Shown here in pieces: positions 1 through 5,300 of a DNA stretch of 7,928 bases. The stretch is taken from NCBI GenBank assembly GCA_028679775.1, contig JAJRAX010000298.1, forward strand, positions 1 to 7,928. Direction: 5' to 3'. The first letter of the stretch is position 1. Each line of letters begins with the position of its first letter. Made by a program: the position numbers and the translations under genes. The notes under the pieces were generated by a model. The model saw only the letters and a program-made list of their open reading frames with translations. It had not been told where the DNA came from and did not search any database. Source of the stretch: Methanothrix sp. Lineage in GTDB: Archaea > Halobacteriota > Methanosarcinia > Methanotrichales > Methanotrichaceae.

Positions 1-35
1 TCAGCGCCGCAAATCTCGCATTGCTTCTCGGTCAT
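1..35 (-). CDS. N-terminal fragment of an MBF1-like zinc-ribbon transcription factor (partial, runs off the window)
   Basis: Reading leftward from an ATG at 35, the minus strand encodes [11 protein letters not shown] and leaves the window still open. The CxxC of CEICG, within the first ten residues, is how archaeal MBF1 (multiprotein bridging factor 1, an N-terminal zinc ribbon followed by a helix-turn-helix) typically begins. Divergence from pan also fits my recollection of methanogen gene order, which I could not check here. Only 11 codons are visible, so another small zinc-ribbon protein is possible. On the minus strand, an A/T-rich stretch at about 62-72 lies at a TATA-like distance from this ATG, which would give a leaderless or nearly leaderless transcript. 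Confidence 0.5.
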   Translation of the reverse strand, partial: MTEKQCEICGA

Positions 36-98
36 TTCGGAAACCTTTATAGGGGTCGGAGTTTAATAATCTTTGTAATTATGGATAGTGGAGAAGGC
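36..98. promoter_or_regulatory. Divergent promoter region between the MBF1-like gene and pan
   Basis: A 63-bp spacer separates two diverging starts. A plus-strand TATA-like element, CCTTTATAGG (about 44-53), would place the pan transcription start near 75-80. A second one, TTTAATAAT (62-70), would place it near 90. CCTATAAAGG is the same site read on the minus strand, and TTATTAAAC (about 62-70 minus) could serve the left gene. A ribosome binding site GGAG at 90-93 lies 5 bases before the ATG at 99. Start points are inferred from the usual archaeal TATA-to-start distance of about 25 bases. Confidence 0.45.
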
Positions 99-1316
99 AT
101 GAATGAGTCACAGGCCGGCGCAGATTTCTCGCGCTACATCCTGGACCGCATGCGCCAGCTTGAAGAGCGCAACCTGGCGCTGCGAGAGCAGAAGGACCGC
201 GTGGAAGGAGAAAAGCGGCTCATCGAGAACCAGAAGCTTAAGTTTGAGCGGGAGGCCCGCAAGCTGAGAAGCGAGCTGGAACGTCTGCGCGTCGGTCCTA
301 TGATTGTAGGCACCATTGTGGATGTCCTGGACGAGAACAGGGTTATCGTCAAGAGCAGCACCGGCCCACGGTTTGTGGTAAATCTATCACAATTTATCGA
401 GGAAGAGATTAAGCCCGGAGCACAGGTGGGCCTAAACCAGCAGTCATTTGCGGTGATGTGTGTCCTGCCCTCTCCTCGCGACCCGGCTGTCTTCGGCATG
501 GAGATAGAAGAGGCTCCGGATGTTCATTTCTCCCAGATCGGAGGCCTGGATACCCAGATCTCCGAGATCAGAGAGATCGTGGAGTTGCCACTCAAGCGTC
601 CTGACCTCTTTACGGCTGTGGGCATTGAGCCGCCCAAAGGAGTCCTGTTGCACGGGCCACCCGGTACAGGCAAGACCATCCTGGCCAAAGCGGTAGCCCA
701 GAGCACCGAGGCCACATTCATGCGCGTTGTGGGATCGGAATTCGTGCAGAAGTATATCGGAGAGGGTGCACGCCTGGTGCGAGAGCTATTTGAAATGGCC
801 AAGAGCAGATCACCGGCTATCATCTTCATCGATGAGCTGGATGCCATCGGCGCACGGCGCATGGATGGAGCTACCAGCGGAGATCGCGAGGTGCAGAGGA
901 CGCTCATGCAGATCCTGGCGGAGATGGACGGATTTGATGCGCGAGGCGAGGTCAAGCTCATAGCGGCCACAAACCGCCTGGACATGCTCGATCCAGCCCT
1001 GCTGCGGCCCGGACGTTTTGATCGGGTCATCGAGATCCCCCTGCCAAGCAGAGAGGCTCGCGAGTCCATTTTAAAGATTCATACCGCTGGCATGAACCTG
1101 GATGAGGGAGTCAATCTGAAGACAATTGCTGAGATGGCAGATGGCTCAAGTGGTGCCGATCTGAAGGCCCTCTCGACTGAGGCCGGCATGTATGCCATTC
1201 GCGAGGAGAGGACCATAGTCTACCAGAGCGACTTTGAAAATGCTGCGACCAAGATACTTCACAAAGATAGAAACCAGGTTAATGAGCCGGAAGGCCTGGT
1301 GCAGCAGTACATTTGA
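99..1316 (+). CDS. pan: Proteasome-activating nucleotidase PAN (AAA+ ATPase, 20S proteasome regulatory particle)
   Basis: PAN is a hexameric cytoplasmic ATPase that unfolds proteins and threads them into the archaeal 20S proteasome. It is homologous to the eukaryotic Rpt1-6 subunits. Numbering from ATG 99 (405 aa), the order is: N-terminal coiled coil (about 14-64); Pro67 and the OB domain (about 67-139); Walker A GPPGTGKT (186-193); pore loop YIG (219-221); Walker [10 protein letters not shown] (241-249); second region of homology [19 protein letters not shown] (291-309) with arginine-finger residues 303 and 306; and the C-terminal helical lid. The length is normal for the family. ATG 99 is preferred because GGAG sits 5 bases ahead of it. 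ATG 81 is the alternative and adds MDSGEG but has no ribosome binding site. The C-terminus ends Gln-Tyr-Ile: the Tyr of the HbYX gate-opening motif is kept, but the hydrophobic residue before it is Gln. The gene appears monocistronic. Confidence 0.96.
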   Translation: MNESQAGADFSRYILDRMRQLEERNLALREQKDRVEGEKRLIENQKLKFEREARKLRSELERLRVGPMIVGTIVDVLDENRVIVKSSTGPRFVVNLSQFIEEEIKPGAQVGLNQQSFAVMCVLPSPRDPAVFGMEIEEAPDVHFSQIGGLDTQISEIREIVELPLKRPDLFTAVGIEPPKGVLLHGPPGTGKTILAKAVAQSTEATFMRVVGSEFVQKYIGEGARLVRELFEMAKSRSPAIIFIDELDAIGARRMDGATSGDREVQRTLMQILAEMDGFDARGEVKLIAATNRLDMLDPALLRPGRFDRVIEIPLPSREARESILKIHTAGMNLDEGVNLKTIAEMADGSSGADLKALSTEAGMYAIREERTIVYQSDFENAATKILHKDRNQVNEPEGLVQQYI

Positions 1317-1329
1317 AGGCACGAAATTT

Positions 1330-1372
1330 TCCGGCCTGGGACTCTGGTTTCAACCCCGGACCTCTTTTTTTT
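1330..1372 (+). terminator. Terminator of pan (short stem plus T8 tract)
   Basis: TCCGG (1330-1334) can pair with CCGGA (1356-1360), closely followed by CCTC and an uninterrupted T8 (1365-1372). Archaeal RNA polymerase terminates mainly on U-tracts, so the T8 is the strongest part of the evidence. It lies about 50 bases after the pan stop codon. Confidence 0.55.
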
Positions 1373-1389
1373 GCATATTGAGTAGGAGG

Positions 1390-1445
1390 GGGGAAAGTCG
1401 AGAAGGGCAAAGGAGGTAGGAGAAAAACTCTAATCGACTTTCGCC
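1390..1445. repeat. Inverted repeat in a purine-rich intergenic tract
   Basis: GAAAGTCGA (1393-1401) and TCGACTTTC (1434-1442) are perfect 9-bp complements. Two further G-C pairs lie outside a single mismatch (1390-1391 with 1444-1445). The 32-base interior is strongly purine-rich on the plus strand (runs such as GGAGGTAGGAG). The repeat lies between the pan terminator and the TATA-like sites of the next gene. It could be an operator, a leader or small RNA stem, or chance; the sequence does not decide. No coding region is convincing in the whole 1317-1562 spacer. Confidence 0.4.
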
Positions 1446-1448
1446 TTT

Positions 1449-1519
1449 GACTATATAGACAATTGCCGAGATATATAGTTTTCTATTTAACAAGAAATTG
1501 AGCGTTGGAATTATATTGA
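1449..1519 (+). promoter_or_regulatory. TATA-like elements upstream of the 1563 gene
   Basis: There are three candidate archaeal TATA boxes: CTATATAG (1451-1458), ATATATAG (1471-1478) and ATTATATTG (about 1510-1518). The last would put the transcription start near 1540 and leave a leader of about 23 bases that includes a weak GGGAAG ribosome binding site (1550-1555). The first two would give leaders of roughly 65-85 bases. Which one is used cannot be told from the sequence. Confidence 0.35.
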
Positions 1520-1562
1520 GGAACGGGATCTAGTTTTTTGAGCTGAGACGGGAAGACGCAAT

Positions 1563-1994
1563 ATGAGCAAAATTCCATATCGAGTCGCTGTGGTCGCCGT
1601 TCTGTTCATCTGCACGATCTTTATTCTTGCATCGTCAGGCTTGACCAATGAAACCAAGACGGCATACACCCGTGACGGCATCAATTTCGTCAGCAAAGAG
1701 AGAGTAGAAGAAAATATCAGATTTGAGTATGCCAAGCCTGGAGAGTACCGAGAGGTTGCAGTCCCCCTCGATGCCATAGTAGTCGGCGCATCCACCATAC
1801 CAAAGAACCTGACCGCATCCGAGGACAAAGATGAAAGCATAGCAGAAGCTGAAGCACCAACAGACTCCAATCAAACACAACCCCCTTCCAATCCTGAAAG
1901 CAAATACCCTTATGCATCCATCTCTATCGGGCTGCTGGCCGTCGGCGGTGTTCTATTCTTTGTCGCGTCATTCGTCTCCAGACGCGATAGGTGA
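1563..1994 (+). CDS. Small two-span membrane protein, function unknown
   Basis: I do not recognise a family for this 143-aa protein. Residues about 8-27 form a hydrophobic N-terminal helix (signal or anchor). Residues about 28-115 are a polar segment that becomes acidic and rich in Ser, Pro and Asn, with three N-glycosylation sequons (N29ET, N82LT, N103QT). Residues about 118-138 form a second hydrophobic helix, followed by the positive tail SRRDR. This predicts an external domain of about 90 residues between two membrane segments, or a C-terminally anchored protein if the first helix is cleaved. It has its own upstream spacer and a weak GGGAAG ribosome binding site, so it is probably transcribed alone. 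The TGA stop lies in sequence resembling the end of an IS200/IS605 element, so the original C-terminus may have been altered. That last point is inference. Confidence 0.7.
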   Translation: MSKIPYRVAVVAVLFICTIFILASSGLTNETKTAYTRDGINFVSKERVEENIRFEYAKPGEYREVAVPLDAIVVGASTIPKNLTASEDKDESIAEAEAPTDSNQTQPPSNPESKYPYASISIGLLAVGGVLFFVASFVSRRDR

Positions 1995-2000
1995 CTTCCT

Positions 2001-2023
2001 CCCATGCCCCTGAAGGGGCAGGG
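2001..2023. repeat. Hairpin 1 of the IS-like element (TGAA loop)
   Basis: TGCCCC (2005-2010) pairs perfectly with GGGGCA (2015-2020) around a TGAA loop. After one bulged A, CCC (2001-2003) pairs with GGG (2021-2023). The hairpin starts seven bases after the stop codon of the 1563 gene, so it could also stabilise that transcript's 3' end. Confidence 0.65.
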
Positions 2024-2060
2024 CTTCCTGCTTCATCGAGCACGCGGAGCGAAAGTAATG

Positions 2061-2115
2061 AAAGGGGTACGATTCATCCCATCCCCTGAAGGAGATGTGT
2101 CTTCTCTACCCCTTT
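2061..2115. repeat. Nested inverted repeat: 9-bp outer stem around TGAA-loop hairpin 2
   Basis: AAAGGGGTA (2061-2069) is perfectly complementary to TACCCCTTT (2107-2115). Inside it, CATCCCC (2080-2086) pairs with GGAGATG (2091-2097) with one mismatch, around the same TGAA loop as hairpin 1. The two hairpins also share a direct repeat of the form CCCAT(G)CCCCTGAAGG. The nested fold is clear in the sequence, but its role is not. Confidence 0.6.
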
Positions 2116-2183
2116 ACCCCAACGTTATAAGCTATCTCAAAATTAAGGGGGCCTCATTCTCAGTATTCAAGCAACTAATAACA

Positions 2184-2241
2184 CGATTATAAGATAGAGA
2201 GATATTATTTAATACTAAGAGACACATGAAGAAGAAATAAT
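2184..2241 (+). promoter_or_regulatory. Promoter region of the nik operon
   Basis: Two TATA-like boxes precede nikK. GATTATAAG (about 2185-2193) implies a start near 2213 and a leader of about 28 bases. TATTATTTAATA (about 2203-2214) implies a nearly leaderless message. No strong ribosome binding site precedes the nikK ATG; only GAAGAAG (2228-2234) is present. No convincing NikR-type operator is visible. A 9-base inverted repeat with one mismatch, CTCAGTATT (2159-2167) and AATACTAAG (2211-2219), brackets the region. Confidence 0.45.
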
Positions 2242-3027
2242 ATGAAAGAGATTCGAATGCTGCTGTTGTTAGGAGTTCTAATATCCTCGGCATCGGGCCA
2301 CACCCTCTATGCAGAGTTCTCTGATGAGCTGCACCCGAACACCCAGGCAGACTTCTGGATAGCTTATGGTCACGGAGGATCGGCAGATACAGAACTGGTA
2401 TCCCTGCCGGTAGCCCGTATGATCTCTCCATCCGAGGAGACGACCCAGCTTGCGTTGGAGCCCTATGAGGATGGACTCAAGGGAACTGCGACCCTGAAGC
2501 AGGCAGGTTGCTACATTCTGGATATGCAGATGGAAAGCACGCTCTTCAATCCATCCTGGTTTGGAGCTTCCGGAGAGATCAGCCTGGTACAGAAGTACGG
2601 GCGAGCACTAATGCCCGTTGCATCCGGTCAGGGATACGACTGGTCGAGCGGAGTTGGCCTGGAAATTGTTCCTGAGACTGATCCATATGAACTGCGATCC
2701 GGAGATCAGTTTAAAGCCAGAACTCTATGGAATGGCGAGCCCGTTTCCGGTAGCCTAAGTGCCATTGTCACGAGGCTGCCGGAGGATGTGCTTATGGTCC
2801 AGCATGCTCAGGAGACTGAGCTGTCAACTGAGAGCATAGACGGATCAATCAGCATCAATACAACAAGGCCCGGATTGTGGGTTCTCTCCTTTGAGGCCAC
2901 CCTGGATGAATCCGGCACATGGGATGCAACAAGCGACGATGCGGGAGAGCACTACAAGAAGGGCGATCGCCAGGAGTATGATCAGATAGCACCCACTGCC
3001 TACCTGAGCTTCTGGGTGAAAAAATAG
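2242..3027 (+). CDS. nikK: NikK-like secreted component of a nickel/cobalt ECF transporter (DUF4198-type)
   Basis: This 261-aa protein heads the transporter operon and fits the NikK/COG5266 group, extracytoplasmic partners of NikMQO importers related to DUF4198. Residues 1-19 look like a signal peptide ending A-S-G, so cleavage would leave His20 as the mature N-terminus (HTLYAEF). Further features are a YGHGG motif (42-46), a lone Cys90, a second beta-rich part with LEIVP (140-144) and NGEPV (164-168), and one sequon (N206TT). No C-terminal membrane helix follows, so it is free outside the membrane unless the signal is retained. It is 12 bp upstream of nikM. A role in capturing or presenting the metal ion is inferred from family context. 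Cobalt rather than nickel is possible, but the K/L-type partners and the lack of CbiN favour nickel. Confidence 0.82.
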   Translation: MKEIRMLLLLGVLISSASGHTLYAEFSDELHPNTQADFWIAYGHGGSADTELVSLPVARMISPSEETTQLALEPYEDGLKGTATLKQAGCYILDMQMESTLFNPSWFGASGEISLVQKYGRALMPVASGQGYDWSSGVGLEIVPETDPYELRSGDQFKARTLWNGEPVSGSLSAIVTRLPEDVLMVQHAQETELSTESIDGSISINTTRPGLWVLSFEATLDESGTWDATSDDAGEHYKKGDRQEYDQIAPTAYLSFWVKK

Positions 3028-3039
3028 ATGAGGCTATAA

Positions 3040-3669
3040 ATGGTCCACATCTCTGACGGAGTCCTGCCTATGGCAATGCTTGCGGCAGGATTCGGCCTTA
3101 CGGCAATCTTTCTCATCTATTCGCTGCGGGGGCTGCAGGCCGAGGAGATCCCAAAGATTTCCATGATAACCGCAGCGCTATTTGTGGCCAGCCTGGTTCA
3201 TTTTCCGGTGGGGCCGACCTCTGTTCATCTGATACTGAACGGTCTGGCCGGCATAATGCTGGGGAGAAGGGCATATGCCGGCGTTTTCGTGTCTCTCACG
3301 CTCCAGGCGATATTTTTCTCACACGGCGGGCTTACTGCCTTGGGAGTCAATACCTTCAATATCGGCATTCCAGCATTCTTCGCCTGGCAGATCTTCGAGC
3401 ATCGCGGGGGACTGGACCGCCCTAAGAGGGAGGCAGTCTTCGGTGGACTGGCGGCAGGCATCGCAGTCCTCTCCTCGGCGATTTTCGTCTCGCTGGAGCT
3501 TTTGGCCACAGGTGAAGCTTTTCAGGAGATTTCCATCCTGGTAATAGCTGCTCATTTGCCGGTGATTCTCATCGAAACCCTGGTTACTGGTGCTGTCGCA
3601 GGATTTCTTGCGCGGGTTATGCCGCAGATGCTGGTGTCCGGTAAACAGAATGCAATGAATGCTCATTGA
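3040..3669 (+). CDS. nikM: Energy-coupling factor transporter S-component NikM/CbiM (metal-binding membrane subunit)
   Basis: NikM/CbiM binds Ni2+ or Co2+ outside the membrane and moves it through when coupled to the T- and A-components. This 209-aa multi-span protein has the family's hallmarks: the N-terminal metal-binding start (here MVHISDGVLP), PTSVHLILNGLAG with His63, the SHGGLTALGVNTFNIG segment (94-109), and AAHLPVILIET (171-181). Ribosome binding site GAGG (3030-3033) lies 6 bases before ATG 3040, and the in-frame TAA at 3037 excludes an earlier start. The usual family start is Met-His. Here Val is inserted, so His is residue 3, or residue 2 if the Met is removed, as Met before Val often is. 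The gene follows nikK by 12 bp and precedes nikL1 by 17 bp. Confidence 0.93.
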   Translation: MVHISDGVLPMAMLAAGFGLTAIFLIYSLRGLQAEEIPKISMITAALFVASLVHFPVGPTSVHLILNGLAGIMLGRRAYAGVFVSLTLQAIFFSHGGLTALGVNTFNIGIPAFFAWQIFEHRGGLDRPKREAVFGGLAAGIAVLSSAIFVSLELLATGEAFQEISILVIAAHLPVILIETLVTGAVAGFLARVMPQMLVSGKQNAMNAH

Positions 3670-3686
3670 TATTGATTGGAAGGTGC

Positions 3687-4052
3687 ATGGAATTGAATGA
3701 ATTAAATATAGCTAAATCGCTCATACTAATCATCTTGATAGTCTTCTTGCTTGATACAGGCTTGTCAAGTGCTCACAGGATGTTCATAGGTCAGAGGATG
3801 ACTCTTGACCTCTATGCCAACTACGACGACGGAAGTCCCGTCGCAAACGCTACTGTCAAGCTCTATCAGGACGACAAGCTATTTGCCGAGAATACTACCG
3901 ATGAAATGGGTCGGTTCACTATGGTCCTGCCAGGAAAAGGGACCGGCAAATGGCATTACGAGATTGTTGGCGGAGGGCACACGGAGAAAGGTTACATCAA
4001 CGTTAACAATAGCCCACCAGTTCAATCTGCAAAAGACAAGGACGGGAGATGA
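3687..4052 (+). CDS. nikL1: NikL-like secreted or anchored protein, copy 1
   Basis: This 121-aa protein has an N-terminal hydrophobic segment (about 11-29) ending S-S-A, followed directly by His30 (HRMFIGQR). The body is a small beta-sandwich of the carboxypeptidase-regulatory or NikL type: YANYDDGSPV (43-52), ENTTDEMGRFTMVLPG (68-83), then His90 and GGGH98. Two sequons are present (N54AT, N69TT). It is clearly paralogous to the next gene, sharing AHR, YDDGxP and TDExGxxT, but it lacks that protein's C-terminal membrane helix. ATG 3687 is chosen over an upstream TTG. GGAAGG (3678-3683) precedes it with a short spacer, so the in-frame TTG at 3693 cannot be ruled out as start. NikL proteins are accessory subunits of NikM-type importers; the exact role here is inferred. 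Confidence 0.8.
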   Translation: MELNELNIAKSLILIILIVFLLDTGLSSAHRMFIGQRMTLDLYANYDDGSPVANATVKLYQDDKLFAENTTDEMGRFTMVLPGKGTGKWHYEIVGGGHTEKGYINVNNSPPVQSAKDKDGR

Positions 4053-4053
4053 G

Positions 4054-4473
4054 ATGCTAAAAAAATGCGCTCTCTTGATTATTGTCCTCATTTTGGCCTG
4101 CAGCACTTCAGACGCCCATCGACTGATGCTGGGATACAACGTCAAAGAGGTGCAGGTGACAGCACTCTACGACGACGGCACTCCAGCTCAGGATGTGGAT
4201 ATCGATGTAATGAGCAACGGCAAATCCATAGCAAAGGGCGTGACCGATGAGCATGGCGCCTATACATTCAGGCCAGAGAGCAGTACCGGTGAATTGAAAT
4301 TCGTCAGCAGTTCTGCAGGACACAGAGCAGTATTATCACTTGATCTTTCCGTGAAGAAGCAACAAGATGAGATCGCTCTTCCCCTGCGAGTGGCGGCGGG
4401 GCTCGGATACCTGCTAGGAGTTGCAGGGCTCGCAATGATCTATCTCTCCCGAAAAGGCCCCAAGAAAGCGTAG
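4054..4473 (+). CDS. nikL2: NikL-like membrane-anchored protein, copy 2
   Basis: This 139-aa protein starts one base after the nikL1 stop codon, with GGGAG (4044-4048) five bases ahead of ATG 4054. An N-terminal signal or anchor (about 4-20) ends S-D-A, followed by His22 (HRLMLGYN). The beta-sandwich repeats the nikL1 pattern: LYDDGTPA (38-45), VTDEHGAYTFRP (63-74), SAGH90. A second hydrophobic helix (about 112-131) and a basic tail anchor the C-terminus. This two-anchor layout is the usual NikL form, so copy 2 is the likelier canonical subunit. Cys16 in ILAC resembles a weak lipobox. If used, it would replace cleavage before His22, though Leu at -2 is atypical. Confidence 0.83.
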   Translation: MLKKCALLIIVLILACSTSDAHRLMLGYNVKEVQVTALYDDGTPAQDVDIDVMSNGKSIAKGVTDEHGAYTFRPESSTGELKFVSSSAGHRAVLSLDLSVKKQQDEIALPLRVAAGLGYLLGVAGLAMIYLSRKGPKKA

Positions 4474-4506
4474 AACCGCTTGACTGAAAGAGGACGACTC
4501 GAAAGC

Positions 4507-5268
4507 ATGAGCCACTTTGATCCGGAACGGTATTCACGACTGATGTCTCCGATTCACCTATGGGAGCCTCGCGCCAGGATAATATCCCTATTCGTTCTCA
4601 TCATCAGCCTGGCCATGGCAGGCAGCATTCGCCAGGCCACCGTCGGACTGATCATATCATTTTGTCTGGTTCTGATATCCCGGCTTCCATTTTCGCACGT
4701 ATCCATGTTCATGAAGTGGCCTGCCATCTTTCTCCTGCCCCTGGCAGTCATTGTTCCATTCACAGCAGGCGGGGACAAGGTCGCCCTCCCGGTCTTATCA
4801 TCCTTATCGATTGCACCCAGCGCCCAGGGCGTTCTTCTAGGAATTCTTTTATTAACTCGTGGTCTAGCTGCCGCTCTTGTGGCACTGGTGATAGTAAGCA
4901 CCGCCCCATTCACTGTTACCATCAGGGCACTGGAGGACCTGGGCCTTCCCGGTTCGCTTACTCAATTATTCCTATTCTCCTACAGGTACGTCTTTCTTCT
5001 CAATGATGAACTGCAGACCATGAGCCGCTCCATGAGATGCAAGGGATTTGTGATGATGTCGGATCTCAATACCATTCGGGTACTTGCTATGGCCCTAACC
5101 ATGCTGTTCATCCGAAGTTATGAGAGGGCTCTGGGCGTCTTTTATTCCATGCTCTCTCGTGGCTACAGCGGAGAGCTGCCAGGAATCGGGAGATGCAAAA
5201 TCAAATGCAATGATTTCATTAAGAGCTTTTTAGTGCTGGGGGCGGCTTTAGGCATCTGTTTTCTATGA
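4507..5268 (+). CDS. nikQ: ECF transporter T-component NikQ/CbiQ (transmembrane coupling protein)
   Basis: CbiQ/EcfT proteins are membrane proteins that link the metal-binding subunit to the ATPase. This 253-aa protein has the SPIHLWEPRARI entry motif (14-25), several hydrophobic segments (about 25-58, 70-85, 108-134, 190-203 and 238-253), and the two arginine-containing coupling motifs SRSMRCKG (173-180) and MLSRGY (215-220) that dock on the ATPase. The stretch RALEDLGLPGSLTQLFLFSYRY (140-161) is also typical. The start is ATG 4507. A TTG at 4480 would add nine residues with no family support. No good ribosome binding site lies close to 4507, since GAGG at 4490-4493 is 13 bases away. The gene is 33 bp after nikL2 and 32 bp before nikO. 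Confidence 0.92.
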   Translation: MSHFDPERYSRLMSPIHLWEPRARIISLFVLIISLAMAGSIRQATVGLIISFCLVLISRLPFSHVSMFMKWPAIFLLPLAVIVPFTAGGDKVALPVLSSLSIAPSAQGVLLGILLLTRGLAAALVALVIVSTAPFTVTIRALEDLGLPGSLTQLFLFSYRYVFLLNDELQTMSRSMRCKGFVMMSDLNTIRVLAMALTMLFIRSYERALGVFYSMLSRGYSGELPGIGRCKIKCNDFIKSFLVLGAALGICFL

Positions 5269-5300
5269 TATGTTAATATTTCTATGGAGTGTTAAGAGTA

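Larger units (their letters stand above)
1991..2115. mobile_element. Probable miniature or decayed IS200/IS605 (TnpB-type) element, no transposase
   Basis: The left part reads GTGACTTCCTCCC, a hairpin with a TGAA loop, then GGGCTTCCTGC. Its reverse complement has the layout I associate with the right end of many TnpB-encoding IS200/IS605 elements (GCAGGAAGCCC, hairpin, GGGAGGA, GTCAC). The right part, CGATTCATCCCA followed by a second TGAA-loop hairpin and CTTCTC, also resembles such ends. No open reading frame like tnpA or tnpB lies between them, so this would be a miniature (PATE- or MITE-like) or remnant element of about 125 bp. The exact boundaries and the target site cannot be fixed without sibling copies. 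Confidence 0.42.

Noticed and set aside
524..1069. Long minus-strand frame inside pan
   Set aside because: It is the complement of a highly conserved AAA+ coding region, is Ser/Arg-rich in a way typical of reverse-frame shadows, and has no family resemblance.
1331..1362. tRNA T-arm-like sequence (GGTTTCAACCCC) after pan
   Set aside because: No acceptor stem, D-arm or anticodon arm can be built around it. It is better read as part of the pan terminator stem.
1511..1870. Minus-strand frame opposite the 1563 gene
   Set aside because: The plus frame has two well-placed hydrophobic helices, sequons and a start with an upstream promoter. The minus frame has no promoter or family support.
2171..2190. 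NikR half-site (TAACAC at 2179-2184)
   Set aside because: No partner half-site at a suitable distance was found, and a six-base match alone is expected by chance.
2004..2192. Short plus-strand frame through the hairpin region
   Set aside because: It begins inside hairpin 1 and runs through the nested repeats; the composition is that of structured non-coding DNA.
1991..2241. Cobalamin or nickel-cobalt riboswitch ahead of the transporter operon
   Set aside because: I see no B12-box-like or NiCo-like conserved core. The hairpins match IS200/IS605-type ends better, and the likely transcription start lies downstream of them.
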